DNA of 64,000 nucleotides, taken from NCBI RefSeq assembly GCF_003634695.1, contig NZ_RBWV01000009.1, positions 124,001-188,000 on the forward strand. The letters are read 5' to 3'. This document shows positions 44,802 to 53,252 of the stretch, piece after piece (the first letter of the stretch is position 1; each line of letters begins with the position of its first letter). The notes under the pieces are model-generated. The model did not search any database and was not told where the DNA came from. It worked only from the letters and a program-made list of their open reading frames with translations. Position numbers and translations under genes: made by a program. The DNA is from Motilibacter peucedani. GTDB taxonomy: Bacteria; Actinomycetota; Actinomycetes; Motilibacterales; Motilibacteraceae.

Positions 44802-45949
44802 CGGCGCCGCCCTGGCGCTCGCACGCAGCCGATGCCGGCGTGGCGGCGGCGGTCCTGGTCTTCTCCCTCGCCAGCCGCGAGGAGGACGGCCGTCAGGGGG
44901 CGGCCTGGAGCTGGCTGCTCGCGGTCGCCCTCGCCGTCCCGCTGCTGGCCCGCCGCCGGGCCCCGTTCGCGGTCCTGCTGGTCCAGAGCGCTGTCGCCTT
45001 CACCCAGTGGCTCGTCGACACCCAGCCGCCGGCCGACCTCGCGTTCCTGGCGGGGCTGTACGCCGTGGGCGCCTACGACTCGCGGCGCCCTCCGATCGTG
45101 GCGTCCGCCCTCATCGCCGAGGTCGGCGTCGTCCTCGCCACCCTGAAGTGGGCACCGCCGGGCCACAGCTGGAGCGCGCTCGTCCTGCTGACCGGCACTG
45201 TGACCGCAGCATGGGTCCTCGGCGTCCACATGCGGACGAGGCGCGCGTACCTCGCGTCGGTGCTGGAGCGGGCGGCAACGGCCGAGCGCGAGCGCGACCA
45301 GCAGGGCGTCATCGCCGCCGCGTCGGAACGAGCGCGGATCGCGCGCGAGATGCACGACATCGTGGCGCACAGCCTCTCCGTCATCATCGCCCTCAGCGAC
45401 GGTGCCAGCGCGACGGTCCGCCGGGACCCCGAGGAGGCGGCGGGGGCGATGGACCAGGTGTCCCGCGTGGGACGCCAGGCCCTCAGCGACACCCGCAGAC
45501 TGCTCGGCGTGCTCCGGTCCGGTGACGAGCCCGAGCTCGAGCCTGCGCCGGGTGTCGACCAGCTCGACGGCCTGATCCGTGACGTGCGCGGCGCTGGGCT
45601 CCCCGTGGAGCTGGTCGTCGAGGGCAGGGTGGTGCGGCTGGCGCCGAGCGCTCAGCTCGCTGCGTACCGTCTGGTCCAGGAGAGCCTCACGAACGTCCTG
45701 AAGCACGCCCCGTCCGCGACCGGGGCCAGCGTCCTGCTGCGCTACGGCCCGGAGGTCCTCGACATCGAGGTCACCAACGACGCAGCTCCGGACGGCACGT
45801 CTGCGGCGGGCGCCGCCGGTCACGGCATCCGGGGGATGAGTGAGCGCCTGACGATGTTCGGAGGGAACCTCGAGGCCGCACCGCGGCCCGGAGGAGGCTG
45901 GCGCGTGGCCGGGTCACTGCACCTCGACCCCGACAGGAGGAACCAGTGA
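44798..45949 (+). CDS. NarL-type sensor histidine kinase (apparent CTG start)
   Basis: A 383-residue membrane kinase if it starts at CTG 44798, which overlaps the permease stop as CTGA. Four or five N-terminal hydrophobic helices (about 14-150) form the DUF7134-type sensor. The HisKA_3 phosphorylated His is in ARIAREMHDIVAHSLSV; the ATPase domain has LVQESLTNVLKHAPSA and GHGIRGMSERLTMFGG. The first standard in-frame start, GTG 44840, would remove the conserved Asp and half of the first helix, so I favour CTG. It forms a two-component pair with the next gene. Confidence 0.85.
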   Translation: MTAPPWRSHAADAGVAAAVLVFSLASREEDGRQGAAWSWLLAVALAVPLLARRRAPFAVLLVQSAVAFTQWLVDTQPPADLAFLAGLYAVGAYDSRRPPIVASALIAEVGVVLATLKWAPPGHSWSALVLLTGTVTAAWVLGVHMRTRRAYLASVLERAATAERERDQQGVIAAASERARIAREMHDIVAHSLSVIIALSDGASATVRRDPEEAAGAMDQVSRVGRQALSDTRRLLGVLRSGDEPELEPAPGVDQLDGLIRDVRGAGLPVELVVEGRVVRLAPSAQLAAYRLVQESLTNVLKHAPSATGASVLLRYGPEVLDIEVTNDAAPDGTSAAGAAGHGIRGMSERLTMFGGNLEAAPRPGGGWRVAGSLHLDPDRRNQ

Positions 45950-46617
45950 GCGCGATCCGGGTCCTGCTCGCGGACGACCAACCGCTCGTGCGGCAGGGCT
46001 TCCGCATGGTGCTGTCCGCGCAGGAGGGCATCGAGGTCGTCGGTGAGGCGGGCGATGGTCGACGAGCGCTCGAGCAGACGCTGGCCCTGCGGCCCGACGT
46101 CGTCCTGATGGACGTCCGCATGCCCGTGGTGGACGGGATCGCGGCCACGCGCCGCATCGTCTCCGAGGCTCCGGACTCCCGGGTGCTCATCCTCACGACG
46201 TACGACATCGACGAGTACGCCTTCTCCGGTCTCCGTGCCGGAGCCAGCGGCTTCCTGCTCAAGGACGTCCTGCCGGAGGAGCTCGTGGCGGGGATCCGCA
46301 CCGTCGCAGGAGGTGACGCCGTGGTGGCGCCGCGCGTCACCCGCCGACTCCTCGACGTCTTCGCCGCCCAGCTCCCCGGAGGCACGACACCCAGGCCCGA
46401 CGTGCTGGCCTCGCTGACCGGGCGCGAGCGGGAGGTCTTCCAGGAGATCGCCGCCGGGTCGAGCAACGCCGAGATCGCACGCACGCTGCACCTGTCGGAC
46501 GCCACCGTCAAGACCCATGTCGGCCGCATCCTCGCCAAGCTCGGACTGCGCGACCGTGTCCAGGCGGTCATCCTGGCCTACGACCACGGCATCGCGTCGC
46601 CCCTCCAACGGCCCTGA
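45946..46617 (+). CDS. NarL/FixJ-family response regulator
   Basis: A 223-residue regulator. The receiver domain has the DD pair (VLLADDQPLVRQGF), phosphorylated Asp in VVLMDVRMPVVDG, and the Lys in FLLKDVLPEELV. The LuxR helix-turn-helix is LTGREREVFQEIAAGSSNAEIARTLHLS, in parts TGREREVFQEI and NAEIARTLHLSDATVKTH. GTG 45946 overlaps the kinase stop. Likely controls its ABC exporter operon. Confidence 0.95.
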   Translation: MSAIRVLLADDQPLVRQGFRMVLSAQEGIEVVGEAGDGRRALEQTLALRPDVVLMDVRMPVVDGIAATRRIVSEAPDSRVLILTTYDIDEYAFSGLRAGASGFLLKDVLPEELVAGIRTVAGGDAVVAPRVTRRLLDVFAAQLPGGTTPRPDVLASLTGREREVFQEIAAGSSNAEIARTLHLSDATVKTHVGRILAKLGLRDRVQAVILAYDHGIASPLQRP

Positions 46618-46663
46618 CGACGTGATGGCTGCCGCCCCGCAGGTCCTGCGTAGCGTCGAGGGC

Positions 46664-47608
46664 ATGGCTCTCCGGGCGCTCGCGCTCGCCGTCGTCCTGG
46701 CGGGGTGCGGCACGAGCAGCGGGGCCGCCGTGTCGGCTGCGACGCCCTTCTCCAGCGGCGACCTGGGCAAGGTGGCTGCGTCACCCGCCCGCAGGGCCAC
46801 ACCGCCCGCCACCGCGGCACGGGTGACGAAGGTGCTGACGGTCGTGGAGGAGAACCGGCGCTCGAGCGGGGCCGCACTCGCGATGCCCTACCTCGCCGCC
46901 TTGGGCCGCACGTACGGCGAAGCGGGCGACTACCGCTCACTGACGCACCCCTCGCTGCCGAACTACCTGGCGATGGCAGGGGGCAGCACCTTCGGCGTGA
47001 CCGACGACAAGGGCCCGGCCAGGCACCCCCTCCACGGCCCCTCTGTCTTCGACGTGGCCCTGGCCGCCGGCGCGAGCGCGAGGGTCTACGCAGAGGCGAT
47101 GCCAGCGCCCTGCACCACGCGCACGACCGGCCGGTACGCCGTGAAGCACAACCCGTGGGCGTACTTCGCGGACGCTGCCTCACGACGCAACTGCGCCCGG
47201 TACGACGTCCCGGCGGGCTCGCCGTCGAGCGGCCTGCTCCACGCCGACATCGCCGCGGGGCGCCTGCCGGAGGTCGGGCTGCTCGTGCCTGACATCTGCG
47301 ACGACGGCCACGACTGCTCGCTGGGCAGGGCCGACGCGTGGCTGCACCGGTGGCTGCCACAGGTCTTCGCCGGCCCCGACTGGCGCGCGGGACGGCTCGC
47401 CGTCGTCGTGACCTTCGACGAGGTCGAGGGCCACGGCGGAGGGCACGTGCTGACCGTGGTGATGGCGCCGGGGCTCACCGGCGCCAGGCCTCGCTCCGCT
47501 CTCGACCACAGGTCGTGGAGCCGCTGGATGAGCGAGCTCACCGGCACGGCTCCCCTGCGGGAAGCCGCGAGCGCGCCCTCGCTCGGTCGTGCGTTCGGAC
47601 TCGACTGA
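46664..47608 (+). CDS. Phosphoesterase-family lipoprotein
   Basis: A 314-residue secreted lipoprotein (lipobox VLAGC after MALRALALAV) of the phosphoesterase family that includes acid phosphatases and phospholipases C. Recognisable parts are KVLTVVEENRR, where the usual Asn/His near the metal is kept in part, LTHPSLPNYLAMAGGSTFGVTDD, LLVPDICDDGHDC and VVVTFDEVEGHGGGH. The catalytic Thr/Ser-Asp pattern looks like acid phosphatase AcpA rather than PLC. ATG 46664 has GAGGG just upstream. The substrate is unknown; phosphate release is plausible. Confidence 0.85.
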   Translation: MALRALALAVVLAGCGTSSGAAVSAATPFSSGDLGKVAASPARRATPPATAARVTKVLTVVEENRRSSGAALAMPYLAALGRTYGEAGDYRSLTHPSLPNYLAMAGGSTFGVTDDKGPARHPLHGPSVFDVALAAGASARVYAEAMPAPCTTRTTGRYAVKHNPWAYFADAASRRNCARYDVPAGSPSSGLLHADIAAGRLPEVGLLVPDICDDGHDCSLGRADAWLHRWLPQVFAGPDWRAGRLAVVVTFDEVEGHGGGHVLTVVMAPGLTGARPRSALDHRSWSRWMSELTGTAPLREAASAPSLGRAFGLD

Positions 47609-47663
47609 GCGGGACCACGCGGGACCGCCCGGGTCGCAGCACGTGTCAGCCTGCGGTTCGTCG

Positions 47664-47680
47664 TTCAGGCGGTTGTCATG
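47664..47680 (+). promoter_or_regulatory. Shared upstream motif, copy A
   Basis: TTCAGGCGGTTGTCATG begins exactly 40 bp before ATG 47704. The same TTCAGGCGG core lies at 53591 (40 bp before the paralogue's ATG) and 57883 (before the response regulator). Confidence 0.45.
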
Positions 47681-47703
47681 CGCGCGAGCGCAGGATCGCT
47701 CGT

Positions 47704-48510
47704 ATGCAACGGCTCCCTGACCACCTCGTCGACGACGCAGCGCCCCGCGCGCACTGGCACAACAAGGTGCCCGAGATCACGATCTTCTTCTGGGTGGTGA
47801 AGGTCCTCTGCACCACGGTCGGCGAGTCGGCCGCCGACTACATCAACGAGACGCTGGGCTTCGGCCTCGGCCCCACGACCGCTCTCATGACCGTCGTCCT
47901 CGTCGTGGTCCTGGCCCTCCAGTTCAGGACCCGCGTCTACACCCCGTGGGTCTACTGGCTCACTGTCGTGCTCGTCAGCGTGGTGGGGACGCTCGCGACG
48001 GACAACCTGACCGACGGGCTCGGCGTCAGCCTGCTGGTCACCACCCCCGTCTTCGCCGTGCTCCTCGCCGCGGTCTTCGCCGCCTGGTACCGCAGCGAGG
48101 GCACGCTCTCCATCCACTCCATCGTCACGCCTCGCCGGGAGGCGTTCTACTGGCTGGTCGTCCTCGTGACCTTCGCGCTCGGAACGGCGGCGGGCGACCT
48201 GCTGGTCGACCGGCTCAGCATGTCGCTGCTGGCAGCGGTCGCGGTGTACGCGGCAGCCCTCGCGCTGGTCTTCGTCGTGTGGCGCACGCGCCTCGTCGGG
48301 CCGCTCACGACCTTCTGGGTGGGGTACGTGCTCACCCGGCCGCTCGGGGGTTCCACCGGCGACTACCTCAGCGGCGACAAGGCTGACGGTGGCGCCGGGC
48401 TCGGTACGGCCGTCACGACCTCGGCGTTCCTGCTCTGCATCCTCGCGACCGTCGCCTACCTCAGCGCGAGCGGGCGTGACCGAACGCCGGATCCGACGAT
48501 CGCCGGCTGA
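47704..48510 (+). CDS. COG4705 membrane protein, paralogue 1
   Basis: A 268-residue integral membrane protein of COG4705 with about eight helices. A motif of an aromatic-Trp pair, then L-x-T/G-x-G-x-x-x-D, recurs four times: FFWVVKVLCTTVGESAADY, YWLTVVLVSVVGTLATD, YWLVVLVTFALGTAAGD and FWVGYVLTRPLGGSTGD, so the protein is an internal repeat. A six-base-pair hairpin sits before the start. ATG 47704 begins MQRLPDHLVDD. The UPF0104 gene follows after 29 bp. Its function is not known; see paralogue at 53631. Confidence 0.9.
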   Translation: MQRLPDHLVDDAAPRAHWHNKVPEITIFFWVVKVLCTTVGESAADYINETLGFGLGPTTALMTVVLVVVLALQFRTRVYTPWVYWLTVVLVSVVGTLATDNLTDGLGVSLLVTTPVFAVLLAAVFAAWYRSEGTLSIHSIVTPRREAFYWLVVLVTFALGTAAGDLLVDRLSMSLLAAVAVYAAALALVFVVWRTRLVGPLTTFWVGYVLTRPLGGSTGDYLSGDKADGGAGLGTAVTTSAFLLCILATVAYLSASGRDRTPDPTIAG

Positions 48511-48539
48511 GAGGCGTACGAGGACGCGGAGCGCTCGGC

Positions 48540-49523
48540 GTGCGACCGGGTTCTTGGCGCAGCGCGGCGGTGCAGTGCGCCTGGGCGGCGGGCGCCCTCG
48601 CTCTGCTGGCTCTGGTGGTGGTCCGGCAGCCGGCGGCGGTGGTGCAGGGACTGCGTACCCTCTCGACAGCGAGTACGCCGTGGCTGGGGCTCGCCGGCGC
48701 GGCGGTCGTCCTGCTGTGGGTCAGCGGGACGCTCACGCAGCTCGGGGCCCTGCCGCTCAGCCCACCCGTCGTCCGACTGTTCGCCGTCCAGGTCGCGGGT
48801 TCGTTCGCCAACCACGTCTCCCCCGCCGGCGCCGGCGGCTTCGCCGTCAACTTCCGGTTCCTGCGCCGCCAGGGCCTCACCCGCGAGTCGGCCGCCGCGT
48901 CACAGGTGCTGGGCTCGGCGGCCGGGGTCACCGCTCACCTGGCGCTGCTCGTCACCGTCGCGGTCGCCGCCCCGCGCGTCGAGCAGCACGCTGCCCTCGT
49001 GCCGCTCCGGTCGCTGCTCCGGGAGCCGACGGGCTGGGTCGTGCCGGCAGGGGCAGTCCTCCTGCTGCTGCTGGGTCTGCTGGGCGTGATGACGGGGGCC
49101 CGCGGCGGCTGGGTGGCGACGCGGACCAGGGCGGCGGCCGCTGGTGCCCGGCGTACGCTGCTCGCCCAGGCTGCGATCCTGCGCGACCCGCGGCGCGCCG
49201 TGCTCCTGTGGGGCGGCGCCGTCACCGGGCCGCTGTTGCACGCACTGGTGCTCTTCGCCGTTCTCCGAGCACTGGACCACCCGCTGCCGCTGGTCACCGT
49301 GACGCTCGCCTACTCGGCCGGCTCTGCGATCAGCGCCCTCGTGCCTTCACCGGGCGGGCTGGGAGCGCTGGACGTCACCCTGCCCGCCGCCCTGGTGGCA
49401 GTGGGGCTGCCGGCTTCCGTGGCGGTCGACGCACTGCTCGGCTACCGGTTCATGACCGTGTGGGTGCCGCTGCCGCCCGGGGCGGCCACGCTCGCCGTCC
49501 TGTCCAGCCGGCGGATCATCTGA
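48540..49523 (+). CDS. UPF0104 / lysylphosphatidylglycerol-synthase-type membrane protein
   Basis: A 327-residue membrane protein with about eight helices, in the family that includes the flippase half of MprF. FAVQVAGSFANHVSPAGAGGFAVNFRFLRR contains the family motif (SPAGAGGFAVN) and LVPSPGGLGALD is the second one. It has no aminoacyl-transferase domain. In other bacteria such proteins move lipids across the membrane. Starting at GTG 48540, 29 bp after the COG4705 gene, it is likely its operon partner. Confidence 0.87.
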   Translation: MRPGSWRSAAVQCAWAAGALALLALVVVRQPAAVVQGLRTLSTASTPWLGLAGAAVVLLWVSGTLTQLGALPLSPPVVRLFAVQVAGSFANHVSPAGAGGFAVNFRFLRRQGLTRESAAASQVLGSAAGVTAHLALLVTVAVAAPRVEQHAALVPLRSLLREPTGWVVPAGAVLLLLLGLLGVMTGARGGWVATRTRAAAAGARRTLLAQAAILRDPRRAVLLWGGAVTGPLLHALVLFAVLRALDHPLPLVTVTLAYSAGSAISALVPSPGGLGALDVTLPAALVAVGLPASVAVDALLGYRFMTVWVPLPPGAATLAVLSSRRII

Positions 49524-49550
49524 TGTGCACCGACGCGCAGGTCAGCGGGG

Positions 49551-49623
49551 TGGGCCGCCAGGGGATCGAACCCTGAACCCGCGGATTAAAAGTCCGCTGC
49601 TCTGCCGATTGAGCTAGCGGCCC
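49551..49623 (-). tRNA. tRNA-Lys (anticodon UUU)
   Basis: On the minus strand a 73-nt cloverleaf: acceptor GGGCCGC / GCGGCCC, D arm with AGCTC-AATCGGCA-GAGC, anticodon loop CTTTTAA (anticodon TTT), T arm GGGTTCGATCCC, discriminator A. The 3' CCA is not encoded. No integrase is nearby, so it does not mark an inserted element. Confidence 0.97.
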
Positions 49624-49849
49624 GTGGCGCCCATCTGCAGCACCACGGCGAGCCTACCGAGGCCTGTCGCCCCCCACCGCGGACCGCGAGGCTCCGCAGC
49701 GAGGTCGCCACCTCATGCCGGAGCCACTCGATCACGAACAGATCACAGTCGGTCGAACCAGAGCACCCGTGGACTCAACCGGACCTTGACGCACGTACGC
49801 TCGGGCCACTTCGCTAGTACCGCCCGAGTCGGGCGCTCCCCGGCGCCCG
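49624..49849. other. Intergenic region between tRNA-Lys and the GH43 gene
   Basis: About 226 bases without a gene. It must hold the tRNA promoter (minus) and the GH43 promoter (plus). A TTGACG at 49786-49791 is the only -35-like hexamer pointing to GH43; no matching -10 at normal spacing is visible. Confidence 0.4.
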
Positions 49850-49865
49850 CTTTCAACGTTGAAAG
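49850..49865 (+). promoter_or_regulatory. LacI-type operator overlapping the GH43 ribosome site
   Basis: CTTTCAACGTTGAAAG is a perfect 16-bp palindrome with central CG, like LacI-family operators. Its right arm runs into AAAGGG, the ribosome site of GTG 49873. A bound repressor, or the RNA hairpin, would block the gene. No lacI gene lies in the window. Confidence 0.65.
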
Positions 49866-49872
49866 GGACCAC

Positions 49873-51699
49873 GTGCCCACACGCCTGCGCAGACGCCTCG
49901 CCGAGCTCGGAGGGGCGGCGCTCGCCCTCGCCCTGCTCGTGCCCGTCGGAGCCGGGACCGCGTCCGCGGCCGAGAAGCTCCCCGACGGCTCGCGCCTCTC
50001 GGTCGCCCCGGTGATCGACTCGAACTTCGCCGACCCCGACGTGCTGCTGGTCGACGGCGTCTACCACGCCTACGCGACCAACGACAGCGGTCAGAACGTC
50101 CAGCACCAGACGTCGAAGAACCTGCGGAGCTGGACGCCGCAGCCCGACGCGGCCCCGACGCTCGGGCCGTGGGTCGGCGACTGCAGCTTCACGCCCGGCG
50201 GTGCTACCGACCGCTGCGTGTGGGCGCCCGAGGTGACGAAGGTGGCCGGCGGGTACGCGCTCTACTACACCGCGCGCGACCGCGCCTCGCAGCGCCAGTG
50301 CATCGGCGTCTCGACCGCGACCTCGCCGAACGGGCCGTTCCTCCCGGTCGGAGACGGCCCGCTGGTCTGCCCGTCCGACCTCGGCGGCGCGATCGACGCC
50401 AGCACCTACACCGAGGGCGGCCAGCAGTACCTCCTGTGGAAGGCCGACGGCAACTGCTGCGCGCTGCCTGCCACGATCTTCGTCCAGCCCCTGTCGGCTG
50501 ACGGGAAGACCCTGACCGGCCCGGCGACACCGCTGATCCACAACGACCAGCCCTGGGAGGGCGCGGTCAACGAGGCACCGAGCCTGGTCAAGCACGGCTC
50601 GACCTACTACCTCTTCTACTCGGCCAACGACTTCTACGGCGGCAACTACCGCACGGGCTACGCGACCGCGACGAGCCTGACCGGGCCCTACACGAAGTCG
50701 AAGACCGAGCTCATGACGAGCGACCGCTTCCAGGGCGACGTCCGCGGCCCCGGTGGCGAGGACGTCATCACCCGCCGCGACGGCAGCACCGCGATCGTCT
50801 ACCACGGCTGGGACCCGACCTACACGTACCGCGCGATGTACGTGAGCGACCTCGACTGGACCGCCAGCGGCCCGAAGGTCGCCGATGAGTCCACCCGCTA
50901 CCAGGCCGAGGACGCCACCGTCACGAACGCCCGCGTCGTCGGCGACGACAGCGCCTCCGGGCTGCAGAAGGTCGGCGGCATGGACTTCGCCGACAGCTCG
51001 ATCACCTGGAAGGTCTGGGCCGACGCGGCCGGGCCGCAGACCCTGGGCATCCGCTTCGCCAACGGCTCGACCGACGGCCCCACCCGGGTCCTGTCGACCG
51101 ACCTGCTGAGCGTGAACGGCGCCGCCGCCACGACGGTGACCTTCCCCCACACCACGTGGGGCAACTGGCAGCTCTCGGAGCAGCGGGTGCAGCTCAAGAA
51201 GGGCTGGAACACCGTCACGCTCACCCGCGGCACCTACTACGCCGAGATCGACTCGCTCGACGTCTACTCGGCGCTCCCCGACCCCTCGCCCATGGGCGTG
51301 CCGGCCGGCGCTCCCCGCGGCACCCGCTACGAGGCCGAGCAGGGCGTCATCACCGACGCGCACGTACGCAGTGACGGCGCCGCGTCCGGCGGCGCGGTCG
51401 TCGGCGGGCTCGACAACGCCGACAGCTCGGTGACGCTGAAGGTCTGGGCCGACGAGTCGGGTCACAAGACCCTCGGCATCGTCTTCGCCAACGGCTCCGA
51501 GCGCGGTGGCTACCTGCTCGAGTCGACCTCACGCGTCACGGTGGACGGCCGCGACGAGGGCATCGTGGAGTTCCCCCACACCCGTTGGGGCAACTGGACC
51601 GAGGTGACGCACGACGTCCGGCTGAAGCACGGCTGGAACAACGTGACGATCACCAAGGAGACGTTCTACGCGGAGATCGACGCGGTCGACGTCTACTAG
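49873..51699 (+). CDS. Secreted GH43 arabinan endo-1,5-alpha-L-arabinosidase-like enzyme with two CBM domains
   Basis: A 608-residue exported enzyme. The signal peptide ends near SAAE (about residue 34). The five-bladed propeller (about 45-335) has catalytic residues D54 (NFADPDV), D175 (GGAIDAS) and E234 (VNEAPSL). Two carbohydrate-binding modules of the CBM35/CBM6 kind follow, at about 341-470 (TRYQAEDATV) and 485-608 (TRYEAEQGV), each ending WGNW...KxGWNxVT...YAEIDxxDVY. Most GH43 arabinanases lack such tandem modules. GTG 49873 follows AAAGGGA. It could also be an arabinofuranosidase. Confidence 0.9.
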   Translation: MPTRLRRRLAELGGAALALALLVPVGAGTASAAEKLPDGSRLSVAPVIDSNFADPDVLLVDGVYHAYATNDSGQNVQHQTSKNLRSWTPQPDAAPTLGPWVGDCSFTPGGATDRCVWAPEVTKVAGGYALYYTARDRASQRQCIGVSTATSPNGPFLPVGDGPLVCPSDLGGAIDASTYTEGGQQYLLWKADGNCCALPATIFVQPLSADGKTLTGPATPLIHNDQPWEGAVNEAPSLVKHGSTYYLFYSANDFYGGNYRTGYATATSLTGPYTKSKTELMTSDRFQGDVRGPGGEDVITRRDGSTAIVYHGWDPTYTYRAMYVSDLDWTASGPKVADESTRYQAEDATVTNARVVGDDSASGLQKVGGMDFADSSITWKVWADAAGPQTLGIRFANGSTDGPTRVLSTDLLSVNGAAATTVTFPHTTWGNWQLSEQRVQLKKGWNTVTLTRGTYYAEIDSLDVYSALPDPSPMGVPAGAPRGTRYEAEQGVITDAHVRSDGAASGGAVVGGLDNADSSVTLKVWADESGHKTLGIVFANGSERGGYLLESTSRVTVDGRDEGIVEFPHTRWGNWTEVTHDVRLKHGWNNVTITKETFYAEIDAVDVY

Positions 51700-51717
51700 C
51701 CGACCCGCACGCACGAC

Positions 51718-51750
51718 GAAGGGGAGGGAGCCCGAGGCTCCCTCCCCTTC
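51718..51750. terminator. Bidirectional terminator hairpin
   Basis: GAAGGGGAGGGAGCC (51718-51732) and GGCTCCCTCCCCTTC (51736-51750) form a perfect 15-bp stem with a 3-nt loop between the converging GH43 and GH8 genes. Confidence 0.85.
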
Positions 51751-51780
51751 TGCGTCGCTCTGCGCCTCAGCGCACCGGGG

Positions 51781-53100
51781 TCACTTGGCCGAGTGCGACC
51801 AGACGCCGTTGACCGGGCCGTACATCCGGAAGTTGCCGCTGTCGTAGAGCATGCCCAGCAGGTAGAGCATGCCGTCGTAGTAGCGCGCCCGGCCCGAGGG
51901 CACCGGCGTGTTCCAGAAGTCCTTCACGAACTCCAGCCGCTTGGGGTTGGTGGACGTGATGGCGGAGGTCGAGTTCATCGCCACGAGTCCCTCGGCGTGC
52001 TTGGGCTCGTAGGTGTTCTGACCGCCGACGAGCGGCGTGCCGTTGAGCTGGTAGCGGCTGACGTAGCTGTTCACGCCCTGGCCGATGAAGAAGTTCTCCA
52101 GCGTGTTGGAGAACTGGGTCTGCCACGGCTGCACGCCCCACCACGACGCGTCGAGGTTGGCGTTCGCGATCACGCGCCAGGCGTCCTCCTGGAAGGTGAT
52201 CGAGTAGCTCTCGTCAGACGGCGGGAACTCCCAGAAGGCGCGGTGCGGCGTGCCGTCGAAGTTCGAGTAGCACGGGGAGAGCCCTGTCGTCGGGTTGTGC
52301 GCGACCTGCAGCATCTTCTCGCCGGCAGCGACCGCCTTGCCCCACAGCTTCGCGTCGTCCGGGTCGGCCTTGGCGAAGACGCGGTAGAACGCCGGGAGGG
52401 CGTAGGACGCGTCGCTCCAGTCGTTGACGCCGGGCGGCGAGAACGTCGGGAGGTAGGCCTTCGAGTCGAACATGTTGACGCCGCCGGTGTCGGCGTTGTG
52501 CCACATGGCGTGCAGGATCTGCTTCGCCTCGGGACCGTAGGCGTACTTGCCCTGGCCGTTGCCCCAGCGGCCGGCCGCGAAGGTCAGCGCCGCGGCGATC
52601 CACTGGTCGCCGTCGGGAGCGATGCCCGGGTCGATGATCGAGCCGTCGGTGCGGGTGTGCCAGGCGAAGAAGTACTTCGTCGGGCCGCTCTGCAGCTGCA
52701 TGTTGGTCTTCGCGAAGTTCCACAGCGAGTCGAACTCGTGCTTCTTGCCGAGCTGGACCGCGATCATCATCGCGTAGCCGATGCCCTCGGTGCGCACGTC
52801 GTGGTTCGCGACGTCGGTCACGTAGCCCATGTCGGGGCTGACCTGGTAGTAGATCGACTGCCCGTCGAAGTAGTCGGGCGCCGTCCCAGGGTTGCCGTGG
52901 AAGAGCTGGTTCCACGCGGCGTCGATCTTGCGCTTGACCGCGTGGTGCGAGTAGCCGGCCTCCTCGAAGACGTTGGCGTAGTGGCCGCCCGTGGGGCCAC
53001 TGTGCCGGTCGGGCCCCGTCGCCGCCTGGGCGGTGGCCGAGCCGGCGAGCACCGTGGCCGCGGACAGCGCGGCCATCCCGATGCGTACTGCCTTGCGCAT
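51781..53100 (-). CDS. Secreted GH8 reducing-end xylose-releasing exo-oligoxylanase
   Basis: A 439-residue GH8 enzyme. The signal peptide is MRKAVRIGMAALSAATVLAG. The catalytic acid is E105 in NHDVRTEGIGYAMM, the base is probably D306 in FQEDAWRV, and D163 in IAPDGDQW lines the active site. The string DMGYVTDVANHDVRTEG and the spacing match exo-oligoxylanases (Rex), which remove xylose from the reducing end of xylo-oligomers, more than cellulases. GAGGAG precedes ATG 53100. With the GH3 xylosidase (15 kb) and the GH43 enzyme it completes hemicellulose breakdown. Confidence 0.9.
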   Translation of the reverse strand: MRKAVRIGMAALSAATVLAGSATAQAATGPDRHSGPTGGHYANVFEEAGYSHHAVKRKIDAAWNQLFHGNPGTAPDYFDGQSIYYQVSPDMGYVTDVANHDVRTEGIGYAMMIAVQLGKKHEFDSLWNFAKTNMQLQSGPTKYFFAWHTRTDGSIIDPGIAPDGDQWIAAALTFAAGRWGNGQGKYAYGPEAKQILHAMWHNADTGGVNMFDSKAYLPTFSPPGVNDWSDASYALPAFYRVFAKADPDDAKLWGKAVAAGEKMLQVAHNPTTGLSPCYSNFDGTPHRAFWEFPPSDESYSITFQEDAWRVIANANLDASWWGVQPWQTQFSNTLENFFIGQGVNSYVSRYQLNGTPLVGGQNTYEPKHAEGLVAMNSTSAITSTNPKRLEFVKDFWNTPVPSGRARYYDGMLYLLGMLYDSGNFRMYGPVNGVWSHSAK

Positions 53101-53120
53101 GCGGCACTCCTCTGTGTCGT

Positions 53121-53144
53121 CCCGCCGGGCGACAGCCCGGCGGG
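53121..53144 (-). promoter_or_regulatory. Leader hairpin of the GH8 gene
   Basis: CCCGCCGGGC (53121-53130) and GCCCGGCGGG (53135-53144) form a perfect 10-bp stem with a GACA loop, between promoter and ribosome site. Stabilising or regulatory role inferred. Confidence 0.45.
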
Positions 53145-53147
53145 GGC

Positions 53148-53177
53148 ACGTTAGGGAGGGTCGTTGAACAAAGTCAA
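53148..53177 (-). promoter_or_regulatory. Promoter of the GH8 gene with TTGTTCAA element
   Basis: On the minus strand, TTGACT (53172-53177) and TAACGT (53148-53153) are 18 bp apart. The near-palindrome TTGTTCAA (53164-53171) sits right after the -35 box, as TTGTACAA does in the GH3 promoter. Confidence 0.6.
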
Positions 53178-53252
53178 GAGTGCACCGGTATGTCACGGCG
53201 TGTCCCCGAGCGCCCCGCGCGTGTCGGGGCGCTCGGCGCGCTCGACCGAGCG

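Noticed and set aside
49551-49623. tRNA-Lys as an integration site
   Set aside because: No integrase, no repeated tRNA 3' end and no change in base composition on either side.
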